Shown: piece by piece, positions 1-8,035 of the stretch
Numbering within the stretch: the first letter of the stretch is position 1
How the letters are laid out: each line of letters starts with the position of its first letter
Assembly: GCA_002435835.1 (NCBI GenBank)
Contig: DIVM01000289.1
Span: 1-9,433, forward strand
DNA length: 9,433 bases
Reading direction: 5' to 3'
Origin: Firmicutes bacterium UBA6132
GTDB lineage: Bacteria; Bacillota_A; Clostridia; Tissierellales; Sedimentibacteraceae
Made by a program: the position numbers and the translations under genes
Notes under the pieces: generated by a model
Databases searched by the model: none
What the model saw: the letters and a program-made list of their open reading frames with translations, nothing else
What the model was told of the DNA's origin: nothing

Positions 1-1971
<1,971 letters not shown>

Positions 1972-2030
1972 ATTCACCAAATAACACTATTGTCGCGTCA
2001 TTATGCTGAAGGTGCCAGAAATATGTTTTA

Positions 2031-3062
2031 TTATTTGCTTTTTGTGTCTCCGCACGCATGTCGGACGAAATAATTAAAGGAATTAAAGGTAGTCCGAATA
2101 GAGTTATGATTTAATAAAATATCATAACATTCATGTTTTTTTAATTCAAGAAGTGAACTATCGATTATCAAAGATAAATATAGGAATATTAATGTTTTCT
2201 TTGTCAAGTGAATGCCATTTATTTTTCCTATCGTATTAAAAATAAAATTCGGCCTAAATTTATAAGGAAAGACTAGCCCATTGGATTGTCCAGAACGTAT
2301 CATTGAGCTTAATCTATTAAATTCCTCCAAGATCATCTGAAATGTTGTAAGCCATTTATTTTCAGATGCATAATTTTCACAAATATCTAAATTAGAGTTT
2401 AATAAATTATGGTTGATTTGTAGGAAATCCAGAAAAGTCATACTCCTATGCCCGTATAAACTATGCGCAAATAAAAGTAGTAGATTAGCTTCGTTGTTCA
2501 ATATCAAGTGCTCTTCATCAAAGATCTTTGTACAAACAATTGATTTCCATAAAAAAGATTCGCTTAAGAAACTATATGTAACATATTTCGTTTCAGTATA
2601 TATATCGACCTTCAGATATCCATCTTTGCTGAGTGCAGTTTCTACATCTGTAGAATAAACTGGTTTCAATCCGTATTCTTTCAATGCATTAATAAATAGC
2701 TCTTTTTCACTACTATGAATTAAAACATCGACATCCCTAGGTACATGAGGAATATCTATACATGATTTAATAAGGATATGATTTATTTGCTTAGTACTTG
2801 ATATTTCATTCAGTAAGGTAAGTGTCCTTTTGAAATCTTCTTGCTTCTTCAGTTCACGATTAAACCGTTCTTCTGAAGTTAAATCAAGTCCTATTTCCTT
2901 AAGCCTGAGTATAAAGAGATAATAAAGTCCATTAATCTCAGTTAAGCGCAATACATGCTTTAAAAACCGTTTATCATCCCTTAATCTTGTTAAAGATTCA
3001 TCATCCAATAGTCCACAGTAAGCGACAGATATCATAATACGAATAGGAGATATTTTGTTCAT
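2031..3062 (-). CDS. Nucleotidyltransferase-like protein, NTP_transf_5 type (Pol-beta-like fold)
   Basis: This is a 343-residue soluble protein. After a helical N-terminal region, HILIKS (K99) is followed by VPRDVDVLI at 107-115, with R109, D110 and D112. This Lys, then Arg-Asp-x-Asp-hydrophobic pattern is characteristic of the uncharacterised nucleotidyltransferase family NTP_transf_5, a Pol-beta-superfamily group common in polysaccharide loci. Its substrate is not established; transfer of a nucleotidyl or phosphoryl group to a sugar or lipid carrier is only an inference. A later acidic strand (VDIYTE, near 152-157) could supply the third metal ligand. The ATG at 3062 overlaps the stop of the upstream kinase gene (ATGA, 4 bases), and GGTGGT lies 5 bases before it, so the start is well supported and translation is probably coupled. 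The GT-C-like membrane gene follows after 59 bases. Confidence 0.8.
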   Translation of the reverse strand: MNKISPIRIMISVAYCGLLDDESLTRLRDDKRFLKHVLRLTEINGLYYLFILRLKEIGLDLTSEERFNRELKKQEDFKRTLTLLNEISSTKQINHILIKSCIDIPHVPRDVDVLIHSSEKELFINALKEYGLKPVYSTDVETALSKDGYLKVDIYTETKYVTYSFLSESFLWKSIVCTKIFDEEHLILNNEANLLLLFAHSLYGHRSMTFLDFLQINHNLLNSNLDICENYASENKWLTTFQMILEEFNRLSSMIRSGQSNGLVFPYKFRPNFIFNTIGKINGIHLTKKTLIFLYLSLIIDSSLLELKKHECYDILLNHNSIRTTFNSFNYFVRHACGDTKSK

Positions 3063-3709
3063 ATGAAACCACCATGCGATTCTAAATATTTAACTGAATA
3101 ATTATAAATTGAGTCTGAAACGACTTCTTTGTTTTTACTGGCATTTATTAAAATAAAATTATTACTCACAGAAATTTCTTTAAAAAAAGAAATTACTTTA
3201 TTATAATAATTTTTTTCTATATCCCTGTCAGATTTTTGGCTCATTCTTGAATACATAAGATCGACGTCCCCATTAATATAAAATACAATATCTGGTTTAG
3301 GAATTAATCTTAAAATTAATTTAGCTTTTTCACCATATAAATCGTAAAGAAATTGAATAAAATATCTATCACATATGACAATTTTATCTTTTCCAATAGC
3401 AAACTTCAAAAGTAAACAAGTTATTAAGATATAAAAAAAACCGAAAAACAACAAAACTGGTTTTCTAAACATATGCAACGTATTAAATCTCTTCGATTTT
3501 TCCGCAGAAGATGTTGATATTTGTCTAGGACTAATTAGAGAGCAACCTTCTAGCTTACCACTAATGAATTGTGGTAAAAGATTGATCAATAAGTAAATTG
3601 GCCTTACATACATAGCCTCATACCCACCATCTTTCAGCCTTTCGACTAATAGCTTGCATTGAGTTGTCTTGCCACAACCATCAATACCGATAACTGAAAT
3701 AGTGACCAT
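3059..3709 (-). CDS. Thymidylate-kinase-like P-loop kinase of a polysaccharide locus
   Basis: A 216-residue protein with Walker A GIDGCGKT at 8-15 (K14, T15), CDRY at 113-116 matching the DR(Y/F) base-binding motif of the thymidylate kinase superfamily, and a basic segment around 154-162 (SRMSQKSDR) in the position of the lid. The length is typical of dTMP kinases. However, residues 83-105 form an unusually hydrophobic stretch (LLFFGFFYILITCLLL) absent from ordinary Tmk, suggesting membrane association or a different acceptor. I therefore do not call it the housekeeping tmk: phosphorylation of a sugar, nucleotide or lipid-linked intermediate is possible. It begins two bases after the GT4 gene ends, with no close Shine-Dalgarno (GAGGT is about 15 bases upstream), so it probably relies on coupling. 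It ends in a 4-base overlap with the nucleotidyltransferase. Confidence 0.82.
   Translation of the reverse strand: MVTISVIGIDGCGKTTQCKLLVERLKDGGYEAMYVRPIYLLINLLPQFISGKLEGCSLISPRQISTSSAEKSKRFNTLHMFRKPVLLFFGFFYILITCLLLKFAIGKDKIVICDRYFIQFLYDLYGEKAKLILRLIPKPDIVFYINGDVDLMYSRMSQKSDRDIEKNYYNKVISFFKEISVSNNFILINASKNKEVVSDSIYNYSVKYLESHGGFI
3068..3073 (-). promoter_or_regulatory. Ribosome binding site GGTGGT of the nucleotidyltransferase gene
   Basis: GGTGGT is read on the minus strand, 5 bases before ATG 3062 and inside the last codons of the kinase gene (Gly-Gly). It is complementary to the conserved 16S 3' end, and GGTG-centred sites are frequent in methanogens. It supports both the chosen start and the archaeal assignment. 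Confidence 0.6.
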
Positions 3710-3711
3710 AA

Positions 3712-4932
3712 TTAACTCTTGACCTCGTTCTTAAGTTCGTCGTAGATATCAAGAAGGATGCGTGTAACAGTGGACGAACTATAATATCTAGATACATAAT
3801 CTGCGGCATTTATCCCGATCTTATTTCCATTTTCCAAATAAAAAAGAGCATTTCTCAAAGCACCAGTGAGTTCATAAACATCATTAGGATTAACCAAAAA
3901 ACCGTTCGATCCCTCCTTAATAATTTGCGGCAAACTTCCTACTTTTGTAACAACTACAATCTTTCCGCATGACATTGCTTCAAGAATAGATAATGGTGGA
4001 TCAGCAACGCCATCTATATTTAAAAATGGTGCTACAAAAATATCGCATGCAGCCATCAAGTTCTGCATGTCATTTACTACACCTAGCTCTATAATATTTT
4101 CATGCAATCCTAAGAGATGAATTAGCTCATTTAACTTGCTTTTACGCTCATCATACCAATCATAAGGCTCACCCCATGCAGTTATTAGTTTAATATCTGG
4201 GAAATCTTTTTTTAATTCCTCAAGCGATTGAACTAGCAAGTGCACACCTTTCCATTCTGTCCAACTACCACAGTAAAGGATTACTTTTGAGGCATTATGT
4301 ATCCCTAATTCGTTCCTTTTCTTAAAAGCATTCAGGTTTGGGCTAAATACTCCAGGATCTACTATTGGTGGTATAATTTTAATATCTTTCTCAATGCCTA
4401 AGTCACTAAGCGATCTTTTTATGTTTTGACTTAGACAGCTTAATTTCCCTGATCTCGTTAAGAAAAATTTTGTAAATAAGCCGGATGAGAGAACTTGATA
4501 AAATCCTTTGCGATCATTTAATGGCGCATTATAAGCAGGAGAATACAGAGTGAATATGACGGGTTTTTTCAAAAAAAATGATGCTAAAAACGATACCGCA
4601 CTAAAGAGAGAATACGCGGAATGCACATGGATCATATCTATTTTATTAAGTTTTTCTTCGTTTTTTAGGACAGGTATAATTTTTAACAGAAAATCTATAT
4701 TATTTCTAACCGATGAATATTTACCATTCACATTTATTGCACGAACCGTGCCCCAATTAAATTCTTGCGTCTCCTTTTCTAATGATCTATTTACATCTGT
4801 GGTAATTATCTTCACGTTATGTCCTGCATTCGTCATAGATTTTGATAACCTAATTACATTATTAACCAACCCACCAGTGAATGCGCCGTCTTTAGCAGGC
4901 ACTACCTCCATAGCAATAAAAATTATATTCAT
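3712..4932 (-). CDS. Glycosyltransferase family 4 (GT-B fold)
   Basis: A 406-residue cytoplasmic retaining glycosyltransferase that uses an activated sugar donor. The N-terminal Rossmann domain has the acceptor-side loop KDGAFTGGLVNNV (14-26) and HVHSAY (102-107). The C-terminal domain begins near 216 with VILYCGSWTEWKG (217-229), the donor phosphate-binding region, and ends with DPPLSILEAMSCGK (311-324). The canonical EX7E motif is only partly kept: E318 is present, but the first Glu position is A310, with D311 next to it. GT4 members carrying a DPPL-type variant exist, so this need not mean inactivity. The start at 4932 has GAGG 8 bases upstream and lies 21 bases after the GT2 stop. It is the second gene of the five-gene operon. 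The sugar transferred cannot be told from sequence. Confidence 0.93.
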   Translation of the reverse strand: MNIIFIAMEVVPAKDGAFTGGLVNNVIRLSKSMTNAGHNVKIITTDVNRSLEKETQEFNWGTVRAINVNGKYSSVRNNIDFLLKIIPVLKNEEKLNKIDMIHVHSAYSLFSAVSFLASFFLKKPVIFTLYSPAYNAPLNDRKGFYQVLSSGLFTKFFLTRSGKLSCLSQNIKRSLSDLGIEKDIKIIPPIVDPGVFSPNLNAFKKRNELGIHNASKVILYCGSWTEWKGVHLLVQSLEELKKDFPDIKLITAWGEPYDWYDERKSKLNELIHLLGLHENIIELGVVNDMQNLMAACDIFVAPFLNIDGVADPPLSILEAMSCGKIVVVTKVGSLPQIIKEGSNGFLVNPNDVYELTGALRNALFYLENGNKIGINAADYVSRYYSSSTVTRILLDIYDELKNEVKS

Positions 4933-4953
4933 TTTACATTCCTCTTTTTATCA

Positions 4954-5940
4954 TCATTCAGCTTTAAAAATAATCTGTTTTATTACAGTGGTTAAGGCTC
5001 CAGATGTCCATGCCAGCAAGCGGAATAAGTAAATAAAATAAAGTAAAAAAGATTTAATGTCTCGAGATAGCTTAAATGATGCTATTACACCAAAAGAGAA
5101 TAACGCTAATAAAATTAAACAAGAAATTATCAAAATTTTTTCAAAAATAGGATTAACAAAAATTAAAAGAGAACTTACTAAGATTATAACCAATAATATT
5201 GGCTGCAGAATCATACCCAATGGATTAATATTATCTCCTTTAAATGCGGTATTCAATTTCTTTCCAAATTTAAAATAATATTTAGCATTAAAAAACTGCT
5301 GTCTGAAATAGCTTTTTAAAGATGACCTATGATAGTGCCAAACAAATGCCTGATGTGAGTACCACAATTTATACCCATTTAAATTCAATCTATGACAGAA
5401 GTCAGCATCGTATCCCATATTCAGATCTTTGTCAAATTTAAGGCTTTCAAGAACATGTCTTTTTATCAGTAAGTTCATATTCGGATGCCTTTTAACAAGC
5501 CCTTCTGGAATACTCAGAAATCTCATATTTGTATCTAAGCCAATTATCTTTTGCATAAAATTAATATTATCGGGAGTTAGACCAGGGCCTCCTACGGCAT
5601 CAACATTATTTTCTTTTAATGTTTTATATAAAATAGATAACCAATTTTTAGGCGCTACGCAATCCCCATCAATGAGACTAACTAATTCTCCTGTGATGAG
5701 ATCGTTTTCTATAGCGAAGTTTAATGCTTCCGGCTGTGTACTTTCAAACTCAATTACTTTTATACATTTATATTTTTTTTCGAATCTTTCTAAAATTTCT
5801 TTGGTTCCATCAGTCGATTCGCTATCGATAATAACGATCTCATAGCTTCCATCAAATTCTTGGGAAATAATTGAAGTTAGCCAAGGAATTACTGTTGGTC
5901 TAATATTTTTGACCGTTGAAAGAATGGTAATAGATTCCAT
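4954..5940 (-). CDS. Glycosyltransferase family 2 (GT-A fold) with C-terminal membrane helices
   Basis: An inverting, membrane-anchored glycosyltransferase of 328 residues. The nucleotide-binding strand IIDSESTDGT is at 37-46, the metal-binding DGDC is at 91-94 (D91, D93), GYDADFCHRL (176-185) carries the acidic catalytic position, and WHYHR (201-205) takes the place of the C-terminal acceptor/UDP motif. Three hydrophobic helices follow at roughly 243-262, 268-288 and 297-315, typical of enzymes that elongate lipid-linked glycans at the inner leaflet. I chose ATG 5940 because CAGGT stands 7 bases upstream and the protein then begins MESITILSTV at the first beta strand. The in-frame ATG 5955 would add MQVIY but has no ribosome site. 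It is the first gene of the downstream operon, with a candidate TATA box about 95 bases upstream. Confidence 0.93.
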   Translation of the reverse strand: MESITILSTVKNIRPTVIPWLTSIISQEFDGSYEIVIIDSESTDGTKEILERFEKKYKCIKVIEFESTQPEALNFAIENDLITGELVSLIDGDCVAPKNWLSILYKTLKENNVDAVGGPGLTPDNINFMQKIIGLDTNMRFLSIPEGLVKRHPNMNLLIKRHVLESLKFDKDLNMGYDADFCHRLNLNGYKLWYSHQAFVWHYHRSSLKSYFRQQFFNAKYYFKFGKKLNTAFKGDNINPLGMILQPILLVIILVSSLLIFVNPIFEKILIISCLILLALFSFGVIASFKLSRDIKSFLLYFIYLFRLLAWTSGALTTVIKQIIFKAE

Positions 5941-5947
5941 ATATATA

Positions 5948-5952
5948 ACCTG
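5948..5952 (-). promoter_or_regulatory. Ribosome binding site CAGGT deciding the GT2 start
   Basis: CAGGT on the minus strand is 7 bases before ATG 5940. It overlaps the alternative upstream ATG at 5955, which has no such element, so it favours the shorter protein. Confidence 0.5.
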
Positions 5953-6032
5953 CATAATATTACGTAAATTTACAGTCTTCTTGATTCAACCACAATTCCA
6001 TAGCAATGTATTAATTCTATCGATTACGCACA

Positions 6033-6043
6033 CCATATATAAA
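6033..6043 (-). promoter_or_regulatory. Candidate archaeal TATA box of the GT2-GT4-kinase operon
   Basis: The minus strand reads TTTATATATGG here, preceded by GAAACCCAA, which could serve as a BRE-like purine-containing upstream element. A start about 25 bases downstream would give a leader of roughly 70 bases before ATG 5940. It is the best TATA-like element in the gap, but AT-rich DNA makes chance matches common. Confidence 0.35.
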
Positions 6044-6309
6044 TTGGGTTTCAATATGATTTGACAACTTCGATAGTTTTATGGATACAAGGATATTCAT
6101 TCATCTCACAACCTATGTCGTATTTTATGCTTATTAGACTCTTACGCTTAGCTTAGTTTCGCTTGATCGAGACTTGTCTCCATACTCTGTGAGGAAGGAG
6201 GACCACTACTTACCACTGGCTGCTTCCGCCTAGCGAATATGGATTCCATAGATTCTCTTAAGCACTTTGTAATCATTGATATTAAAATAACTATAATTCA
6301 TAATATATT

Positions 6310-6391
6310 TTATAACTTGTCAAACTGGCGACTGCGCACCCCGCTGCAGGCAGCGGGGCATGTTCGCGCCGTCGCATAGTATACGTTAGGC
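6310..6391 (-). repeat. Large imperfect palindrome with terminal boxes, integron attC-like
   Basis: The core CCCCGCTGC (6339-6347) and GCAGCGGGG (6350-6358) are perfect inverted repeats (9 bp, or 8 bp with a CAGG loop). Outside it, ACTGGCGACTGCGC (6324-6337) pairs with GCGCCGTCGCATAGT (6366-6380) apart from two mismatches and one bulged base. The ends are TTATAAC (6310-6316) and GTTAGGC (6385-6391). Read on the minus strand, the site starts GCCTAAC, a perfect match to the attC R'' consensus RYYYAAC, and ends GTTATAA, a degenerate GTTRRRY that keeps GTT. Length (82 bases), nested stems and asymmetric bulges fit attC sites. In this orientation it lies about 100 bases after the deacetylase stop, as an attC follows a cassette gene. 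Alternatives are a MITE end, a structured RNA or a terminator-like hairpin. The palindrome is certain; its attC identity is not. Confidence 0.55.
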
Positions 6392-6489
6392 ACTTTCATA
6401 TGATTATTATTTGGTTATAATGCTGAGCCTAATTTGCCCTTTGCATTTCACCCTCGCAGCGATTTGGGGGTATTGATATAAAATTAAGA

Positions 6490-7350
6490 TTAATTTTTCC
6501 GAGTAAACGATGGATAAGTAGATTTTAATACATCACGTATTGGTTTGAACTTGAATGTATTCAATAAATCTTCGAATTTCTTTAGTGCAGAATTACGCCC
6601 GTAGTATGTTATGAATTTAGAGGAGCGAGGGAGTTTCACTTTTGGGGTACCTGAATACGCTTCCCATGGATGGATATAAATAATTGCAGGGCGATTTTTA
6701 TTTACCTCTTGAATTCCATATTTCAAAAACCTAGTGGGAAAGAATCGAAGGTAAAATCCGCCCGCAATTGGTATATTCTTTCCCAGCTTTAAAACAGTCA
6801 TTGGGAATTCTATGATTGCGCCATTAGAGTCTTCTTTTGTTATATCTTCTTTGGCAGGACGATAAATATAAAGAGGCGCATCTGGCACTCCGTACAATCT
6901 TGTTTTGATAGGAAATACGCTTGCATCATATATAAACCCATATTTTTCCAATACTTCAAAAGCCCATTTTGTAGAATTATCGATTGAGAAACTTGGTGCA
7001 CGAAATCCTATTGGTTGCTCACCAGTGATGGATTCAAGCAAATTGACAGATTTCTTAATTTCCTCTTCGAAGGCTGCTCTGCCCAACTCGTGTAAGGTTT
7101 TATGCGACCATGCATGAGAGGCAATTTCGTGACCACTATTATAGATCTCTTCTATCAATAGTGAATGTTGTTCAGCTACAGATCCAAGCACAGCAAATGT
7201 TGCTTTCACACTATACTTATCTAGAAGATCAAGAATTGGCTGAACTGATTCAGGAATTTGATCAATTGGATTCCCTCGAAGTCTATTCCGCAAAAGTTCG
7301 ATACAATGCCAATTTTCCAAATCGATAACTAAAGCGTTGATCCTCGTCAT
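6490..7350 (-). CDS. NodB-type polysaccharide deacetylase (carbohydrate esterase family 4)
   Basis: A 286-residue metal-dependent deacetylase that would remove N-acetyl groups from amino sugars of a glycan or its precursor. NALVIDLENW at 5-14 is motif 1, where relatives in exosortase-associated loci usually have DVED. SHAWSH at 78-83 is the His-x3-His zinc site (H79, H83), GFRAPSFSID at 115-124 carries R117, and IYIHPWE at 224-230 carries H227. GGFYLRFFP (197-205) also fits the subfamily seen with exosortase/PEP-CTERM polysaccharide systems. No signal peptide is visible, so it is probably cytoplasmic, as in those loci. I chose ATG 7350 because GAAGGAT lies 7 bases upstream. An extension to 7401 would add 17 residues without a ribosome site and abut the preceding stop. 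Asn13 in place of the usual Asp in motif 1 is odd. Confidence 0.93.
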   Translation of the reverse strand: MTRINALVIDLENWHCIELLRNRLRGNPIDQIPESVQPILDLLDKYSVKATFAVLGSVAEQHSLLIEEIYNSGHEIASHAWSHKTLHELGRAAFEEEIKKSVNLLESITGEQPIGFRAPSFSIDNSTKWAFEVLEKYGFIYDASVFPIKTRLYGVPDAPLYIYRPAKEDITKEDSNGAIIEFPMTVLKLGKNIPIAGGFYLRFFPTRFLKYGIQEVNKNRPAIIYIHPWEAYSGTPKVKLPRSSKFITYYGRNSALKKFEDLLNTFKFKPIRDVLKSTYPSFTRKN

Positions 7351-7357
7351 AACTATT

Positions 7358-7364
7358 ATCCTTC
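7358..7364 (-). promoter_or_regulatory. Ribosome binding site GAAGGAT deciding the deacetylase start
   Basis: The minus strand reads GAAGGAT with 7 bases to ATG 7350. It lies in the 51-base gap after the acyltransferase gene, and no similar motif precedes ATG 7401. Confidence 0.6.
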
Positions 7365-7401
7365 GCTTGTATAAAATAATACATATATTATAACAAATCA
7401 A

Positions 7402-7899
7402 TTAGATATCTGCATTGAGATATGCTGATAAATCTTTAATGCGCTTGGCGGGGACACCTGCAACAACTGTAAATGGTAGGACATCCTTAGTTACTATAGA
7501 TCCTGCAGCAATAATCGAAAATTGTCCTATTCTTACTCCAGGCAGTATTGTAACATTTGCCCCAATCCAAACATTTTCTTCGATAATTATTGGTTTATCG
7601 GTTACTGGGTATAATTTTACCAGTTCAGATGGCGATGGGTCTGCATGAGTAATAAATGTTGCTCTAGGTCCAATAGAAACATTTTTATCAATTATTAGAT
7701 TATGCGCTTTAGACGCATCAAATAAAAGAAAATCATACGAAATCTGAACACTTTTATCTATTTTTGCCCCTAAGAATCTAAGTATAAGATTTCTCATTCC
7801 GGGACTGGGAGTTTCTCTCATTATTAAATGAAGGAATTTATTTATGCCAAATTTTAAATACTCATACGTATTATAAACCCTCGATACTTTGGTAAACAT
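7402..7899 (-). CDS. Left-handed beta-helix acyltransferase (hexapeptide repeat, NodL/LacA/WbbJ-like)
   Basis: A 165-residue O- or N-acyltransferase, probably a trimer using acetyl-CoA on a sugar hydroxyl or amine. After an N-terminal helical part (1-40), hexapeptide repeats run from LGAKIDKSVQIS (43-54) through VSIGPRATFITHADPS (74-89) and VWIGANVTILPGVRIG (110-125). It ends with VAGVPAK (146-152), the usual closing turn of this family. H85 in ITHAD matches the catalytic His of galactoside and maltose acetyltransferase relatives. The start at 7899 has AGAGGAT just upstream (GAGG 5 bases from ATG). The deacetylase gene begins 51 bases after its stop in the same direction, so the two probably form one transcript. 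Together they could remove an N-acetyl group and add another acyl group to the same glycan; the acceptor is unknown. Confidence 0.93.
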   Translation of the reverse strand: MFTKVSRVYNTYEYLKFGINKFLHLIMRETPSPGMRNLILRFLGAKIDKSVQISYDFLLFDASKAHNLIIDKNVSIGPRATFITHADPSPSELVKLYPVTDKPIIIEENVWIGANVTILPGVRIGQFSIIAAGSIVTKDVLPFTVVAGVPAKRIKDLSAYLNADI

Positions 7900-7972
7900 C
7901 CTATCCTCTGTAATTTGGGATTAGCAGTAACACTAAATAAGCACAACTAAAACCGCATATGTGAACTGAATT

Positions 7973-7983
7973 CTAATTATAGC
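7973..7983 (-). promoter_or_regulatory. Possible TATA element before the acyltransferase-deacetylase pair
   Basis: The minus strand reads GCTATAATTAG inside the 136-base gap between the FemAB-like gene and the acyltransferase. A start about 25 bases downstream would leave a leader of about 50 bases. No other gene or strong hairpin is seen in the gap. This is a weak call because of the AT-rich background. Confidence 0.25.
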
Positions 7984-8035
7984 ATAACCTCAAAGATCAT
8001 AAAGGGGCATATCTTACAATCGCTAAACAGTTATA

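Larger units (their letters stand above)
5941..6489. other. Long intergenic stretch without a convincing gene
   Basis: About 550 bases separate the deacetylase gene from the GT2 gene. The part nearest GT2 holds its leader and candidate TATA box. Positions about 6100-6260 are less AT-rich and contain the short palindrome GAGACTTGTCTC (6169-6180) and purine-rich minus-strand sequence, but no reading frame I would call. Positions 6310-6391 hold the large GC-rich imperfect palindrome listed separately. The remaining part up to 6489 contains GTTATAA (6414-6420) and GCCTAAT (6427-6433), similar to the boxes flanking that palindrome. The composition contrasts with the neighbouring genes and suggests a remnant of inserted DNA or a structured element. 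Confidence 0.6.

Noticed and set aside
4550..5032. 160-codon open frame on the + strand
   Set aside because: It lies antisense across the GT4 and GT2 genes, which have clear family motifs on the minus strand. The + strand product is a Phe/Ser/Ile-rich shadow without a recognisable domain.
5429..5845. 138-codon open frame on the + strand
   Set aside because: It is antisense to the catalytic domain of the GT2 gene and has no ribosome site or protein-family features.
6110..6137. 17-codon ORF on the minus strand beginning MNEYP near the GT2 leader
   Set aside because: It is too short, and it lies upstream of the likely transcription start, without conservation evidence.
6060..6400. Group II intron or its remnant
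   Set aside because: The purine-rich minus-strand text suggested intron-like RNA, but I found no domain V hairpin or intron-encoded reverse transcriptase.
7351..7401. N-terminal extension of the deacetylase to ATG 7401
   Set aside because: It adds 17 residues unlike the family N-terminus, lacks a ribosome site, and includes the GAAGGAT that serves ATG 7350.
7415..7648. 77-codon open frame on the + strand
   Set aside because: It is antisense to the hexapeptide repeats of the acyltransferase; repeated hexapeptide codons tend to open the opposite strand.
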